A DNA stretch of 64,000 nucleotides. Origin: Pedobacter sp. SYSU D00535. GTDB lineage: Bacteria; Bacteroidota; Bacteroidia; Sphingobacteriales; Sphingobacteriaceae. A program made the translations under genes and the position numbers. The stretch spans positions 620,001-684,000 of the forward strand of contig NZ_JAFEWD010000001.1 in NCBI RefSeq assembly GCF_017355855.1. Direction: 5' to 3'. The notes below the pieces were generated by a model. It saw nothing but the letters and a program-made list of their open reading frames with translations. It searched no databases and was not told the origin of the DNA. Below are positions 7,782 through 17,611 of this stretch, in pieces (positions within the stretch are counted from its first letter, which is position 1; every line of letters begins with the position of its first letter).

Positions 7782-9707
7782 CTACCTTTTTCTAGCCCGG
7801 CTACGGAGGTCAGCAATCTGGAACGTGATCAAGCGCCCCACCGGCTTTCCATCCCGATAGGTAATTACCTTGAGTGTAACTGCATCTTTTGGTACTACTA
7901 AGGCCGTGTTATATTTAGGATAGAACTCGTCAGGAAAGGAATTATCAAAGGTGTAGTGGATATTCAAACCAGGGATTTCCGTACTCAGCTCTACTACCAA
8001 CTTGTTTTCCGCGTTTAAATACGGCAATACGATAGGCTCATACATGCTTGGAGCGTATTTCATCTGCGCCACATCAAACCGCTTGAAGTGATCTTCTACC
8101 TTGCCGTAGAAGTGAGTCCAGTTTTTCTTGTTTAAGGGCGACCAGATGGATTCAGCAATTGCTAATCCACGCGGCCAGAGCATGTACTCAGCATGACGCA
8201 TGTTATAAATGTGCTCCGTCCAGAGGTTGGCCTGGCCTCCTTTTACTTTGTTTGTTTCCGCTATTCCTCCAGTAGGATCGAACTGATACGCTTTATTTAG
8301 ACGCAGCGAAGCGTAAACCTTCGGCTCAATGGCTACATCTCCCTGCATGTAATCCAGGTAGGCATAGGTAGACGGGCTCATCACCACCTCATGCCCAAGT
8401 TTGGCCGCTTTTATACCGCCTTCCACGCCCCGCCAGCTCATCACGGCGGTCGACTGCGAGGGTTTTCCATCTAAAATCTCATCCCAACCAATGAACTTTT
8501 TCCCTTTCGCCTGCACAATAGCCTCCACTCGTTTGGTGAAGTATCCCTGCACCTCTTCCATCGTCTTTAAACCTTCCTTTTGCATCAGCGCTTTCACTGC
8601 CGGATTTTTCTGCCAGAAATTGTGTGGAGCTTCATCGCCGCCCATATGGATGTATTCAAAAGGAAATAAGGCTGCCACCTCAGTAATCACTTTGTCTAAA
8701 AACTCATATACCTTTTCGTTGGCCGGACATAGCGTGTTATCAATCAACGCAATTGGTGGTGCACCACGAGACCAGTCCATAATCGGCTCGCCAGCGCGGA
8801 CATTGTACTTCTCTGCTCCCGGCGTACAGGAAAGCTCTGGGTAGGAAGCAATGGCTGCAAGACTATGGCCAGGAACGTCAATCTCCGGCAGGATGTTTAC
8901 AAAGCGATCAGACGCATATTTGATCAGCTCCTTGATATCTTCCTGAGTATAAAATCCTCCATAATCTTTAGGCTCGTTCGGTAAAGGCTGCGAGAAGGTT
9001 CCAAACTGCCCCACTTTATTTACCCTCCAGGCTCCAACTTCTGTAAGCCGCGGCAAACTTTTTATCTCAATGCGCCACCCCTCATCATCCGTCAGGTGCA
9101 AATGCAGCAAGTTGTATTTGTACTTTACCATATTGTCAATGAAGCGCTTCACTTCCTCCTTTGTGAAATAATGCCGCGAAACATCAAACATCATCCCCCT
9201 CCAACTAAATCGCGGGTAATCTATGATCTCCACGTTAGGAACCCGCCACCGCACTCCCGTAGCCGGTTTTTCACCTTCTATCTCTTTAGGAAACAGTTGG
9301 ATCAAAGTTTGGGCGCCATAAAACAGACCAGCAGCTGTATTAGCCCTGATCACAATGCCTTTTCCGCTAACAGCTAAGCGATACCCCTCCTGACCCAACA
9401 CCGGATCTTCATCGGCGTTCTTCTGCAACCGTATGGTCGCATGATCGTCACCCTGACTTATGCTTACCTTTTTCCCGCTTGCACTATTTATCCTGCCTCT
9501 TAAAAAATTAGCAGTGTGCAAAATTTCCGGTGCCTGTGCCGCTCTGATGTTAACCTCCTCCGGTAAGGTAAAATATCCCTCCATGCGGTTAAGCGTAACA
9601 GGCTCAGGAATAATAGAAATCTTACTTTCGGAAGTTTGCGAAAAAACGGTGGTGCTGAGAAAACAGAAGGCAAAAAAAACAAGAAGTCGCTTAAAACTCA
9701 TCGGCAT
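7782..9707 (-). CDS. beta-N-acetylhexosaminidase, GH20, secreted
   Basis: Removes terminal N-acetylglucosamine or N-acetylgalactosamine from glycans by substrate-assisted catalysis. The signal peptide is SFKRLLVFFAFCFLSTTVFS. The N-terminal GH20b domain (~25-160, starting IIPEPVTLNRMEGYF) precedes the catalytic TIM barrel (~165-525), which has the substrate-contact DVSRHYF, the YNLLHLHLTDDEGWRIEIKS strand and the catalytic pair HMGGDEAPHNFW. A C-terminal domain with chitobiase-like features (YTFDNSFPDEFYPKYNTALV) ends the protein. The length of 641 residues is normal for the family. Likely location is the periplasm or outer membrane. It is alone on the minus strand, with a copy of the intergenic repeat upstream. 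Confidence 0.93.
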   Translation of the reverse strand: MPMSFKRLLVFFAFCFLSTTVFSQTSESKISIIPEPVTLNRMEGYFTLPEEVNIRAAQAPEILHTANFLRGRINSASGKKVSISQGDDHATIRLQKNADEDPVLGQEGYRLAVSGKGIVIRANTAAGLFYGAQTLIQLFPKEIEGEKPATGVRWRVPNVEIIDYPRFSWRGMMFDVSRHYFTKEEVKRFIDNMVKYKYNLLHLHLTDDEGWRIEIKSLPRLTEVGAWRVNKVGQFGTFSQPLPNEPKDYGGFYTQEDIKELIKYASDRFVNILPEIDVPGHSLAAIASYPELSCTPGAEKYNVRAGEPIMDWSRGAPPIALIDNTLCPANEKVYEFLDKVITEVAALFPFEYIHMGGDEAPHNFWQKNPAVKALMQKEGLKTMEEVQGYFTKRVEAIVQAKGKKFIGWDEILDGKPSQSTAVMSWRGVEGGIKAAKLGHEVVMSPSTYAYLDYMQGDVAIEPKVYASLRLNKAYQFDPTGGIAETNKVKGGQANLWTEHIYNMRHAEYMLWPRGLAIAESIWSPLNKKNWTHFYGKVEDHFKRFDVAQMKYAPSMYEPIVLPYLNAENKLVVELSTEIPGLNIHYTFDNSFPDEFYPKYNTALVVPKDAVTLKVITYRDGKPVGRLITFQIADLRSRARKR

Positions 9708-9782
9708 AGTGTTATCGAAAAATTATGCAAGTATGCTAATTTGATAACTCTTTGCCATCAATTTTATTGCTTTTTTAGGTTT

Positions 9783-9868
9783 AGGCCGTTTCCCTGCGGG
9801 TCGGGCTTGCCGCTCATACTGCACCGGCCTTAGCCACCTGGCCGGTATCCGCTTCAATCCCTAACGGA
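9783..9868 (+). repeat. intergenic dispersed repeat, copy A
   Basis: Shares the core CCTGCGGGTCGGGCTT and the downstream CAATCCCT with copies near 15.9 and 17.65 kb. It is the most diverged of the three: the middle section reads differently and contains its own inverted pair (ACCGGCCTT...CTGGCCGGT). It lies between gene ends and starts, outside any convincing reading frame. Confidence 0.65.
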
Positions 9869-9919
9869 GGAGCCAGTGCTAAATAAAAGCCGAAAACGTA
9901 AATCGGCTAGCAGCAATGG

Positions 9920-12559
9920 CTAGCCAAACTTCCTTAGCCTCAGGTTGAACGACAGTAGGAAATACCTTCCCAGCCGGTTACTTCTGCTATCCACGATTTC
10001 ATTATCAAAAACATCCCGACTAATTCCGGTATTCTGATTAAAGAGATCGAATCCCTGCAATCGGATTGTTCCAATATTTCCTTTTAGAAAACGGTATTCC
10101 GTATAAAGGTTAAGAATAGTAGGGTTCGGATTTCCTGAGTTAAAGCCGCGGTTAATCGTTTTCGAAAAGTCATAGCCCAGGGTCAAGTCCTCGAAAAAGT
10201 AATTTCGTCCTTCCAGCGAGAAAACAAGTCGGTTTGCTTTTCTATCACTGAAGGTCGCCATAGAGTAACGAGTAGTATTGATTGAATAATTGGTATTAAG
10301 TTCTGCGTCAATAATATCTTTAATATCGAGCCTGAATTTCAAGCCTTGATCCACCACCAAATTTCTTCCCACGTTCCGGTCACCGTTCGAGAAGCCAATA
10401 TTGTTATTGAAGTTAGCGCCTCCGTAGTAGGTTACTGTATATCGGCGATCAGCAAAAGGTTTGGCGTAAGAGTAATTTCCCCGCAGATTATAGAAACCAT
10501 CGGTATTAGTATAACTAGTGATCTGACGCGTACTATCCGACATTAACGCTCTCGTCGTCACGATTTTATTATCGGTTTTGCTAAAGCTCAGGTTACCAAA
10601 AATCATGTTACCCGCTTTCCAGTCGGATTGATTGTATTCCAAATTCAACCCATGAGTAAACTCTGGAGAAAGGTCTTTATTTCCTGCCACCACGTTTTGC
10701 AAATTCGTGCTATCGCGAATGGGTTGCAGCTGCGTAAAGCTGGGCTGATTACTTCGGCCGCTATAATTAGCTGTTAAGCTCTTTTGCTTTTGGAAGCGGT
10801 AGACCAACCGAGCCGAGGGAATCCAGTTGAAGGTCTCTTTAAGCGTACTGATATTCCGGCTGATATCTTGTCCCCTTAAGACAGTAGGCTGTGCATCCAA
10901 TCCCAACGAGTAGTTGTATTTCTGGTGGATAAAGCGATAGTTTAGTCCAACGCTGTTCGTCGTAAACTGGTACTGATAGTTATTACTTTGGTCCGCGTTG
11001 AATACTTGCTCCCGTGTATCAGGATCGACATCATTCAGTGATCTTCCGTTGCGGGTATCACTAAAACTCCAGTTGTAGCGCAAATCGAGATACTTGCCTT
11101 TTCCAAATGGCTCGGAATACGTTAGGTTGGCGCCGGTTCTGAAGTTATCGTTCAAGCTTTCTGTGAGCTGGTACTGCTTCCGGTCAGTTTGCTCTCCCTG
11201 ACCATTTATATCAAGGTAGTCATTCCTGGAATCACGATCACTTTCAGAGTTCGACAAATTTACTGTACCCCACAAACTGAAGTTGCGTCCCTTCTTCTTG
11301 AAGCGGTGGTTATAGAAAAGATTTGTTCCCACGTTGAAGGAGGCCGAGCTGGAAATTCCGTAACTATCTCTGAAAGAGCTCGCCTGCCTGATAGTCGTCA
11401 GGTTGCTGCCCCTGTTATCATTATTCGATGCATTAAAACCCAGTCGTGGCGACAACTTAAAAAAGTTCAGCGTATCCGGGCGAAACTCAATATTTGCCCA
11501 GGAGTCGTGCGCGTTGTTTACACTTCGGTTGTTGCTGTTGCCATCAACAACCCGGGTGAAATCGCTATAGAAGGTTTGGCGGTAGTTACTACTGATAGTT
11601 TTGTTATCGCGGTTGTTGAAGCGATACCCGCCGTCAGCTTGCAGCTTCTTACCCCATTCATTCTTATAATTTAGAGCGATATTACGGTTGTTCGTAATCC
11701 CATTGCCACCTCCTCCCCGCAGGTTTGTATTGTTCAGGTTGCCGATAGCAGAGATCTGCCTTTCTCCCTTGAAGGTGTTGGCCCTGATGCTGGCGATATA
11801 CCTGTTCTCATTTCCCATCCCTCCGATTCCGCGGGCAAAGTAGCCTTTCTTTTTTTCCGGCTGAATATTGATGTTGAGTATTTTTTCAGGTTCGCCGGTT
11901 TTAATACCCGTTTCCTTCGCCTGGTCTCCGTAATCATCAACGATCTGCAAATTCTGCACAATGTCAGCAGGCAGATTTTGGATAGCGGTAGCTACGTCGG
12001 TGCCGAAAAAATCCTTACCATTTACCCTCACCCGGGTAATTTCTTTGCCTTGAGTGGTCACTTTTCCATCCTTATCTACACTCACTCCTGGCAGCTTCTT
12101 AATCACCTCTTCTACAGCATCGCCTTCTCTAACAGGATAGGCACTGGCATTGAACTGTATCGTATCCTCTTTTACAAGCACCGGCGGCACCCCCGAAATC
12201 ACCACCTCTTTTAGTGTGTTGGATTTTTCTCTTAATATGATTGCCGGGATAGTGAATAATGACTCTCCGCTTTGATTTTTGAACTGACGCGAGTAACTCT
12301 GGAAACCTATAAAAGCAGCTTTGAGCGTAAATGCGTCAAATTTTACACTGTTGAACCGGAACTCGCCATTTGCATCAGTTGAAGTAGCCAGACTATCAGC
12401 TGTACTCACTAATTTTACCAAAGCGCCGGGCAAAGAAGCACCCGTCGAATCTTTTACAGAACCTTTTACCACAAACGTCTTTTGGGCATAAGCCGAAAGT
12501 GAAGTAGTCAGAAGCAGTATTGCGATAGGTAGAATGCGTACTTTTAGGTTTCTAAGCAT
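9920..12559 (-). CDS. outer-membrane beta-barrel protein with CarboxypepD_reg and plug domains (TonB-receptor-like)
   Basis: An 879-residue outer-membrane protein. It has a signal peptide (ending SLSAYA, then Q), a CarboxypepD_reg domain (~28-110, VKGSVKDSTGASLPGALVKL), a plug-like domain (~120-230, with VVISGVPPVLVKEDTIQFNA and VEEVIKKLPGVSVDKDGKVT) and a large barrel rich in alternating aromatic strands ending in LLSFNLRLRKFG. This matches the outer-membrane beta-barrel family (PF14905-like) related to TonB-dependent receptors. No SusD partner sits nearby, so a glycan-import role is not supported. Possible ligands include metals, peptides or siderophores. It appears monocistronic. Confidence 0.85.
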   Translation of the reverse strand: MLRNLKVRILPIAILLLTTSLSAYAQKTFVVKGSVKDSTGASLPGALVKLVSTADSLATSTDANGEFRFNSVKFDAFTLKAAFIGFQSYSRQFKNQSGESLFTIPAIILREKSNTLKEVVISGVPPVLVKEDTIQFNASAYPVREGDAVEEVIKKLPGVSVDKDGKVTTQGKEITRVRVNGKDFFGTDVATAIQNLPADIVQNLQIVDDYGDQAKETGIKTGEPEKILNINIQPEKKKGYFARGIGGMGNENRYIASIRANTFKGERQISAIGNLNNTNLRGGGGNGITNNRNIALNYKNEWGKKLQADGGYRFNNRDNKTISSNYRQTFYSDFTRVVDGNSNNRSVNNAHDSWANIEFRPDTLNFFKLSPRLGFNASNNDNRGSNLTTIRQASSFRDSYGISSSASFNVGTNLFYNHRFKKKGRNFSLWGTVNLSNSESDRDSRNDYLDINGQGEQTDRKQYQLTESLNDNFRTGANLTYSEPFGKGKYLDLRYNWSFSDTRNGRSLNDVDPDTREQVFNADQSNNYQYQFTTNSVGLNYRFIHQKYNYSLGLDAQPTVLRGQDISRNISTLKETFNWIPSARLVYRFQKQKSLTANYSGRSNQPSFTQLQPIRDSTNLQNVVAGNKDLSPEFTHGLNLEYNQSDWKAGNMIFGNLSFSKTDNKIVTTRALMSDSTRQITSYTNTDGFYNLRGNYSYAKPFADRRYTVTYYGGANFNNNIGFSNGDRNVGRNLVVDQGLKFRLDIKDIIDAELNTNYSINTTRYSMATFSDRKANRLVFSLEGRNYFFEDLTLGYDFSKTINRGFNSGNPNPTILNLYTEYRFLKGNIGTIRLQGFDLFNQNTGISRDVFDNEIVDSRSNRLGRYFLLSFNLRLRKFG

Positions 12560-12745
12560 GATAAAACAAAGCTATCTATAAGCCCCGGAAAGTGATAACC
12601 AGTAATCTAGATGTTACAGTTGCGTGAACAATAAAAACGCCTTCGCGACGTCAATAAGCTTTTTTTAAAAACATGTAAAGCAATTGTTGCTAAAGGAAAC
12701 CATCGAATAGAACCCGACACGAATTTGCAATCAGTAACCTCGGCT

Positions 12746-13747
12746 CTACTTCAACAGTTGCCCGAGGCGGTTCATTGCCGAATAACTCTTCAAGAGCAAA
12801 GGAATATGAGCCGGTACCCTAACATCTTCCAGACCTATACACTGCCCAATTTCCTCCCCCAGGAAGAAAAGCATCATTTCTTTAAGCTCTCGCCCGGTAA
12901 TATTTGCTTCCGGCTGAAGCTGCTGAAAGGATTCGATCAGCGAGGCAGTGAGCGTTTTACCCTGTTCGGAGGGACGGAAATTCCTTTTGCGAATGAGCTG
13001 TTCCAGGTAATTTGCTTCCTTCCCGTTTCGAGGTATAAGCGCTTCATCCTGACCGAGAAGAAAAGCGATAACTGCCCAGAGATGCAAGAAAGCCTGCTGA
13101 TCCCGGTCAGAGATAGTTGTTCCCAGTTTTCTTAGTCCCCGGATCACCATTAGGGAAAAAGCAAGCTGAGTTCCTGCCATGTCCTCCTGATTTACCGGGT
13201 GCCCCCATTGCCCGTCCCATCTGCCGCTCTTCAAGGTATAATATCTCGCAATCGCATGAATAAGCCGGGTTTTCAAAATGCTGATAAAAGCCTTCCCTCC
13301 TTCTTCGAAAGCATTGGCAGACTGCACGCTGACTACAAACTCCCCCGTTTCCTCCAAACGCTTACCGGTATCCTTCCGCAGGCGCTCGGAGATATACAAA
13401 ACCATGGCACCATCAGCGGCAGCGTAACAATATGGCAGGGAAAGCAAGCCGAGCAGTTGCATGATTTGGTTAGCATTGCGTTCGAAAAAAACACTTCCTT
13501 TTTCAATTAAGGCTGGTTGTGCCCAGGCTGGAAGAACCCTTGCCTGCATGAAAATTGATTCCCCCATGAAAACCTCAGGCAAAGCATTTAGCGAGCGATT
13601 ATCGCCCTTTGAGGCCAGCCAGTCATATAACATTCGCTTCTTCAACTCGTCAGCAAAGCAAGCATTGACGAACTCGTCAGCCGGAAAATCCCCCAGCCTG
13701 CGCTTTTCGTCGAGGTCTTGCTTTCTATATGGAAAAAGGCTTCCCAT
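12746..13747 (-). CDS. MpaB/Lcp-type oxygenase-like protein (DUF2236)
   Basis: A 333-residue protein matching the MPAB_Lcp catalytic family (DUF2236), whose characterised members are haem-containing oxygenases such as latex-clearing protein. Visible signatures are the KTRLIHAIARYY helix and the PVNQEDMAGTQLAFSLMVIR segment (~residues 160-225), where family histidines and acids would be expected. The enzyme's substrate is unknown in Bacteroidota. It starts 6 bp after the end of the UbiB-like kinase gene and is likely cotranscribed with it and the TetR gene. The association of TetR, UbiB-like kinase and MpaB-like protein points to a lipid- or quinone-related oxidation under TetR control, but this is inference. 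Confidence 0.75.
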   Translation of the reverse strand: MGSLFPYRKQDLDEKRRLGDFPADEFVNACFADELKKRMLYDWLASKGDNRSLNALPEVFMGESIFMQARVLPAWAQPALIEKGSVFFERNANQIMQLLGLLSLPYCYAAADGAMVLYISERLRKDTGKRLEETGEFVVSVQSANAFEEGGKAFISILKTRLIHAIARYYTLKSGRWDGQWGHPVNQEDMAGTQLAFSLMVIRGLRKLGTTISDRDQQAFLHLWAVIAFLLGQDEALIPRNGKEANYLEQLIRKRNFRPSEQGKTLTASLIESFQQLQPEANITGRELKEMMLFFLGEEIGQCIGLEDVRVPAHIPLLLKSYSAMNRLGQLLK

Positions 13748-13753
13748 TATTAT

Positions 13754-15079
13754 CTAGGATGCTTTTTGAAGATTAGGCAGATAAGTATCAGTGCGAACAC
13801 TCGCCTTCAATTCATGCAAAATCTGGTAAAGTCCGAAATTCGTTCTGTTGATGTAAATGAAATGCTTCACGCCTCTTGCTTGTTTGAACTCTGGCATCCG
13901 GGCGATCTTCTCGCCATACGCGTAAATCTGCTCGAAAAATTCCTTCCGACTGAAATCGAATACACCGCTGGTGTAAGGCTTGGTGAATAGCTCAATCATC
14001 TCTGAATAATTCCGCAAATAGAATTCCACCTGTGCCGGCGAGTCTGTTGGTAAGACCATCTCCAGCGCTCGAAAGGCTTTCAAGGTTTCTTCCTTGTTCT
14101 GCAATACGCTTTTTTCGGTGAAGGAGAAAAACGGATAATAAAAATCATCCGGCATTTCTTTTATACAACCGAAATCGATGATTCCTAACTTCTTGTCGGG
14201 AGTAATCAGAAAATTACCAGGATGAGGATCTGCGTGTACAGCTCTGAGCTCATGCTCCTGGAAATTGTAAAAATCCCACAGCGCCTGTCCGATCTTATTC
14301 CGGTCTTCCTGTGACGGATTCGTTTGCAGATATTCTTTTAGATGCATTCCCTCAAGCCAGTCCATTGTGATGGTGCGCTTGCTGGAAAGCTCTGGGTAAT
14401 AAACAGGAAAAACAACATGCTCCAATCCCGCGCAAGCCTTCGAAAACTCTATCGACCGCCTTACTTCCAGCTCGTAGTCCGTTTCTTCCAGCAGCCGTTC
14501 TTCCACCTCACGCATGTAAATGTCCAGCTCCTTTTCACTCATGCCCAGCAAACGAAAGGCAAAAGGCTTCACCAGCTTCAGGTCCGAGGAGATCGCCTCT
14601 CCAACACCCGGGTATTGAATCTTAACCGCCAGCTTCTTCCCGTTTAGCATAGCTTGATGAACTTGGCCAATGGACGCGGCATTAGAAGATTTCAAATCAA
14701 ATTTATCAAAGACCTTGTCCGGACTTTTCCCGTAATACTTGCGAAAGGTCTGCACGATAAGGGGCCCCGATAAAGGCGGGGCGTTGTATTGCGATTGAGA
14801 GAATTGATTGGCGTAAGCAGCGGGGAGAATATTCTTGTCCATACTAAGCATCTGCGCCACTTTCAAAGCGCTTCCCTTTAGCTTGCTCAAGGAGTTATAG
14901 ATGTCGGCTGCATTTTCTTCATTCAACCCGTCGCGACTTAGGTCTGGGTTGAAAAGTTTCTTGGAGTAATGCTTAACATAGTTTCCGCCGACCTTAATTC
15001 CAGTCTTTACAAACTGTGCCGATCGCTGTACCTTTCCCGTAGGAATGCTATTCTGTTCTTTTCTTATGTTTTCACTCAT
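13754..15079 (-). CDS. AarF/UbiB/ABC1-type atypical kinase
   Basis: A 441-residue member of the ABC1/UbiB protein-kinase-like family, linked in other organisms to ubiquinone or isoprenoid lipid handling, often through ATPase activity. Family features are visible: the N-terminal KGSALKVAQMLSMD (the KxGQ-type region), the lysine strand LAVKIQYPGV, the catalytic-loop-like HADPHPGNFL and the metal-binding GIIDFGCIKEMP. No transmembrane helix is evident. Its start is 1 bp from the end of the TetR gene and its stop is 6 bp from the MpaB-like gene, so the three form one transcript. The substrate is unknown. Bacteroidota use menaquinone, so a ubiquinone role would not apply directly. Confidence 0.87.
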   Translation of the reverse strand: MSENIRKEQNSIPTGKVQRSAQFVKTGIKVGGNYVKHYSKKLFNPDLSRDGLNEENAADIYNSLSKLKGSALKVAQMLSMDKNILPAAYANQFSQSQYNAPPLSGPLIVQTFRKYYGKSPDKVFDKFDLKSSNAASIGQVHQAMLNGKKLAVKIQYPGVGEAISSDLKLVKPFAFRLLGMSEKELDIYMREVEERLLEETDYELEVRRSIEFSKACAGLEHVVFPVYYPELSSKRTITMDWLEGMHLKEYLQTNPSQEDRNKIGQALWDFYNFQEHELRAVHADPHPGNFLITPDKKLGIIDFGCIKEMPDDFYYPFFSFTEKSVLQNKEETLKAFRALEMVLPTDSPAQVEFYLRNYSEMIELFTKPYTSGVFDFSRKEFFEQIYAYGEKIARMPEFKQARGVKHFIYINRTNFGLYQILHELKASVRTDTYLPNLQKAS

Positions 15080-15080
15080 G

Positions 15081-15728
15081 CTAGAAAGGCATTTTTATAC
15101 CTGAATTCTGGGCCAAAAATTTCCCGTACTCAAACAGGTTGTCAATAGGCGAACGCTGAAACAGGTCGAACGTAACGTTTACACCCTTTTCTATTGCCTC
15201 ATCCGTTTTTTCAAACCCGGCGGAAGTATCCTTCAACCAGAAGTTCAGCACGAAACCAAACTGCACCCAAAGCGCGTCTTTGTAGCGCTTACTCAGCAAG
15301 GGCCGATCCATCAACTCGCCGCTCTCCAAACCCTCCTGCAACACCTCCGTACTAAAACGCTCAAACTCTCCTTTCAAGCCCTGCAATACTTTCGGACTTC
15401 CCATCGACCTTCGCTGTTTGCCCAGATTGAAAGCAGCAAAGCTCCTCTTGCTTTTCAGCAGTTCGAAGAAGCTGAAAAACAAAGACAGCACCTTTTCTCT
15501 GGCCGAGTACTCCGGCCAAACCTCCTGATTTTTCACTTCACCGATGGTGAGCGACATCAGGTCTTTCCAAACCGCCTGCTCTATGCCCTCGAAGCTGCCG
15601 AAGTAGTTGTAAAACTCTTCCTCCGAAAGCTCGTTTTCCCGGGCAAATACGAAAACACTCTTAGGTTGCTCGCCATTCAGCAACACGTAATTGATGTAGG
15701 ATGACTGAAGTTTTTCTTTTGGTTCCAT
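15081..15728 (-). CDS. TetR-family transcriptional regulator
   Basis: A 215-residue protein with an N-terminal helix-turn-helix (~residues 10-55; FARENELSEEEFYNYFGSFE fits the recognition helix and following helix) and an all-helical C-terminal ligand-binding part typical of TetR proteins. It is first of a three-gene operon with the UbiB-like kinase and the MpaB-like oxygenase, separated from the next gene by one base. It probably represses its own operon and responds to a small hydrophobic ligand, as is usual for the family. The upstream 389-bp region holds the likely operator and a dispersed repeat; I could not see a convincing palindromic operator. Confidence 0.82.
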   Translation of the reverse strand: MEPKEKLQSSYINYVLLNGEQPKSVFVFARENELSEEEFYNYFGSFEGIEQAVWKDLMSLTIGEVKNQEVWPEYSAREKVLSLFFSFFELLKSKRSFAAFNLGKQRRSMGSPKVLQGLKGEFERFSTEVLQEGLESGELMDRPLLSKRYKDALWVQFGFVLNFWLKDTSAGFEKTDEAIEKGVNVTFDLFQRSPIDNLFEYGKFLAQNSGIKMPF

Positions 15729-15858
15729 TGTTTCTATAACGAATTAGCAGATAAGGAATTGTAAAAATCGCCGGGGCGCCTTCTACAAATATCAAAGATT
15801 TGGCAACCCCTTTATACTGCCTGCAGCAATATGAGATAAAAATGAATATCGGCGGTAA

Positions 15859-15957
15859 TTGGCCGTGCCCCTGCGGGTCGGGCTTTCCGTTTCAAGTCCT
15901 CATGCCACCCTGAGTCCAACCCTTCATTCCGGGCTTTTCACTTCAATCCCTCACGCA
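15859..15957 (+). repeat. intergenic dispersed repeat, copy B (in the 389-bp gap 15729-16117)
   Basis: Contains the core CCTGCGGGTCGGGCTT followed by TCCGTTTCAAGTCCTC, then GGGCTTTTCAC and CAATCCCT. Copy C repeats the same blocks in the same order on the other strand. The rest of this gap is the divergent promoter zone of the TetR operon and the dienelactone hydrolase, where I saw no strong promoter. Confidence 0.75.
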
Positions 15958-16117
15958 GTTACTAAGTTGCTTATCTGCCAACTCTCAGCAAATCACCACT
16001 TAAACTTCCTTCGGATTTGCTATCTTCACTTCCTGCAGACAGGCGTTGAGCTGGTAGAACATCAACACGACGGAGGGCGCCGTAAAATTGGATCATTCGA
16101 AGAAAAAAATAATCCCG

Positions 16118-17005
16118 ATGAACGAAATCAAAAAAGAAGATATCAAGCAGGAAGTGTTTGAGCTTTACGACGATTATGCCCACAACAGGCTAAACCGTCG
16201 CGACTTTGTACAGCGCCTTGGCCTCTATGCTGTCGGAGGACTAACCGTACCCTCGCTCATGAGTTTCCTAATGCCTGATTACCAGGGCGCCGTGCAGGTT
16301 AAAGCCGACGACCCACGGTTAAAATCAGAATACATCAACTACCAATCAGAAAAAGGCGGCGGAACTATTAAAGCTCTGCTATCTAAACCGGCTGATTCCA
16401 AAAAGAAACTGGGAGGAATTGTGGTAGTGCATGAAAACAGAGGCCTAAACCCACATATTGAAGATGTGGCCAGAAGGGCTGCGGTGGCGGGATTTATTTC
16501 CCTGGCCCCCGATGCACTAACGCCTTTGGGCGGCTATCCCGGCAACGATGACGACGGTCGTGCCTTGCAAAGCAAACGCAATCGGGAGGAGATGTTGGAG
16601 GATTTCATCGCCGCCTATCATTATCTAAAGAATCATAAAGACTGCAATGGGAAAGTTGGAGTAGTTGGTTTTTGCTTTGGCGGTTGGATTTCGAATATGA
16701 TGGCGGTACGAATACCGGAGCTGGCAGCAGCGGTTCCTTTTTACGGCGGACAGCCTCCAGTGGCAGACGTTCCGAAAATCCAGGCTCCGCTCCTGCTGCA
16801 TTACGCCGCCCTCGATACGCGTGTTAATGAAGGCTGGCCAGCTTACGAAGCTGCCCTGAAAGAACATAACAAAACGTACACGGCTTACATGTATCCGAAT
16901 GCTAACCATGGCTTTCATAACGATACTACGCCCCGGTACGATAAAGCTGCTGCAGAACTTGCCTGGCAACGGACCGTTGACTTCTTTAAAGACAAGCTAA
17001 AATAA
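16118..17005 (+). CDS. dienelactone hydrolase family protein, Tat-like leader
   Basis: A 295-residue alpha/beta hydrolase of the dienelactone hydrolase family. The nucleophile is Cys186 in GFCFGG. The triad partners fit an Asp in [10 protein letters not shown] and a His in NANHGFHND, and the HENRGL oxyanion-region motif is present. Before the catalytic domain is an N-terminal leader with twin arginines ([20 protein letters not shown], ~26-45), so it may leave the cytoplasm by the Tat pathway. The ATG at 16118 is used; a TTG at 16088 is in frame. Natural substrates of family members vary (lactones, esters), so no exact reaction is claimed. It is monocistronic and convergent with the next gene. 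Confidence 0.88.
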   Translation: MNEIKKEDIKQEVFELYDDYAHNRLNRRDFVQRLGLYAVGGLTVPSLMSFLMPDYQGAVQVKADDPRLKSEYINYQSEKGGGTIKALLSKPADSKKKLGGIVVVHENRGLNPHIEDVARRAAVAGFISLAPDALTPLGGYPGNDDDGRALQSKRNREEMLEDFIAAYHYLKNHKDCNGKVGVVGFCFGGWISNMMAVRIPELAAAVPFYGGQPPVADVPKIQAPLLLHYAALDTRVNEGWPAYEAALKEHNKTYTAYMYPNANHGFHNDTTPRYDKAAAELAWQRTVDFFKDKLK

Positions 17006-17025
17006 GAAAGGACGCTTCCTGAAAT

Positions 17026-17059
17026 AAAAATACCGGAGCTGTATTTAATAGCTCCGGTA
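17026..17059 (-). terminator. intrinsic terminator for the TerB-like gene
   Basis: A 10-bp perfect stem (TACCGGAGCT / AGCTCCGGTA) with a 9-nt loop. On the minus strand it is followed by TTTTTATTTC, a good U-run. On the plus strand no U-run follows, though the stem may still slow readthrough from the dienelactone hydrolase gene. Confidence 0.8.
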
Positions 17060-17082
17060 CTTCAAAATCATCGACTTGCATT

Positions 17083-17487
17083 TTAGTGAGCGATGTTGCC
17101 ACTGCCTTCTTCGGAGGAGAACTGCTGCATCATATCATCCAAAACCGCTTTACCGAAACCTATACGGTTAGCGTACTCCAGACACAAGGCGTACTCTTTG
17201 TCGTGGATTTGTCCGTCCTGCATCATCATTTGAACCAATGTTTGCAACTCCAACGTTTTTTGTAGCCCCTCCTCGGGAATAATGAAGCTTAACACGCCTA
17301 TATTGTCAATGATCGGGTTCACATCCTCTGGGCTGAGGCCAAGTCGGTTTCCTACAAGTAGCAGCAAATTTCCCTCATCGTTATCCAGCACCTTGTCTGC
17401 CGCCGCTACTATAATTATGTTTTGAAAGAAAGCCAGTTTTTTCTGCTGGCTGTCCAGTACATCTTCAAAAGATTGTGTGTTTTGCAT
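17083..17487 (-). CDS. small TerB-like helical protein, unknown function
   Basis: A 134-residue protein rich in helices, with regularly placed acidic residues (VAAADKVLDNDEGNLLLLVG; MMMQDGQIHDKEYALCLEYA) that resemble the TerB fold of tellurite-resistance-type proteins. The resemblance is by eye only. It has no signal peptide. The frame is open upstream to 17691, but that part runs through a dispersed repeat and reads as repeat-derived peptide, so the ATG at 17487 (QNTQSFEDVLDSQQKK) is chosen. It lies opposite the dienelactone hydrolase gene and ends at a clear terminator. Confidence 0.75.
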   Translation of the reverse strand: MQNTQSFEDVLDSQQKKLAFFQNIIIVAAADKVLDNDEGNLLLLVGNRLGLSPEDVNPIIDNIGVLSFIIPEEGLQKTLELQTLVQMMMQDGQIHDKEYALCLEYANRIGFGKAVLDDMMQQFSSEEGSGNIAH

Positions 17488-17611
17488 ACGAATTTCGCTT
17501 TTTGCTATATAGCACCAAAACCCTTGCCAGCATCTCAGTTCTGATGAATTAAGTCGCGTTAAAAGAGTGCCCGACTGAAACAAGCAGTAAGTTGTGGACA
17601 GCAATAACGCT

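Noticed and set aside
15859-16161. Plus-strand reading frame starting in repeat copy B
   Set aside because: It also reads repeat sequence (MAVPLRVGLSVSSP) and overlaps the true dienelactone hydrolase start in another frame.
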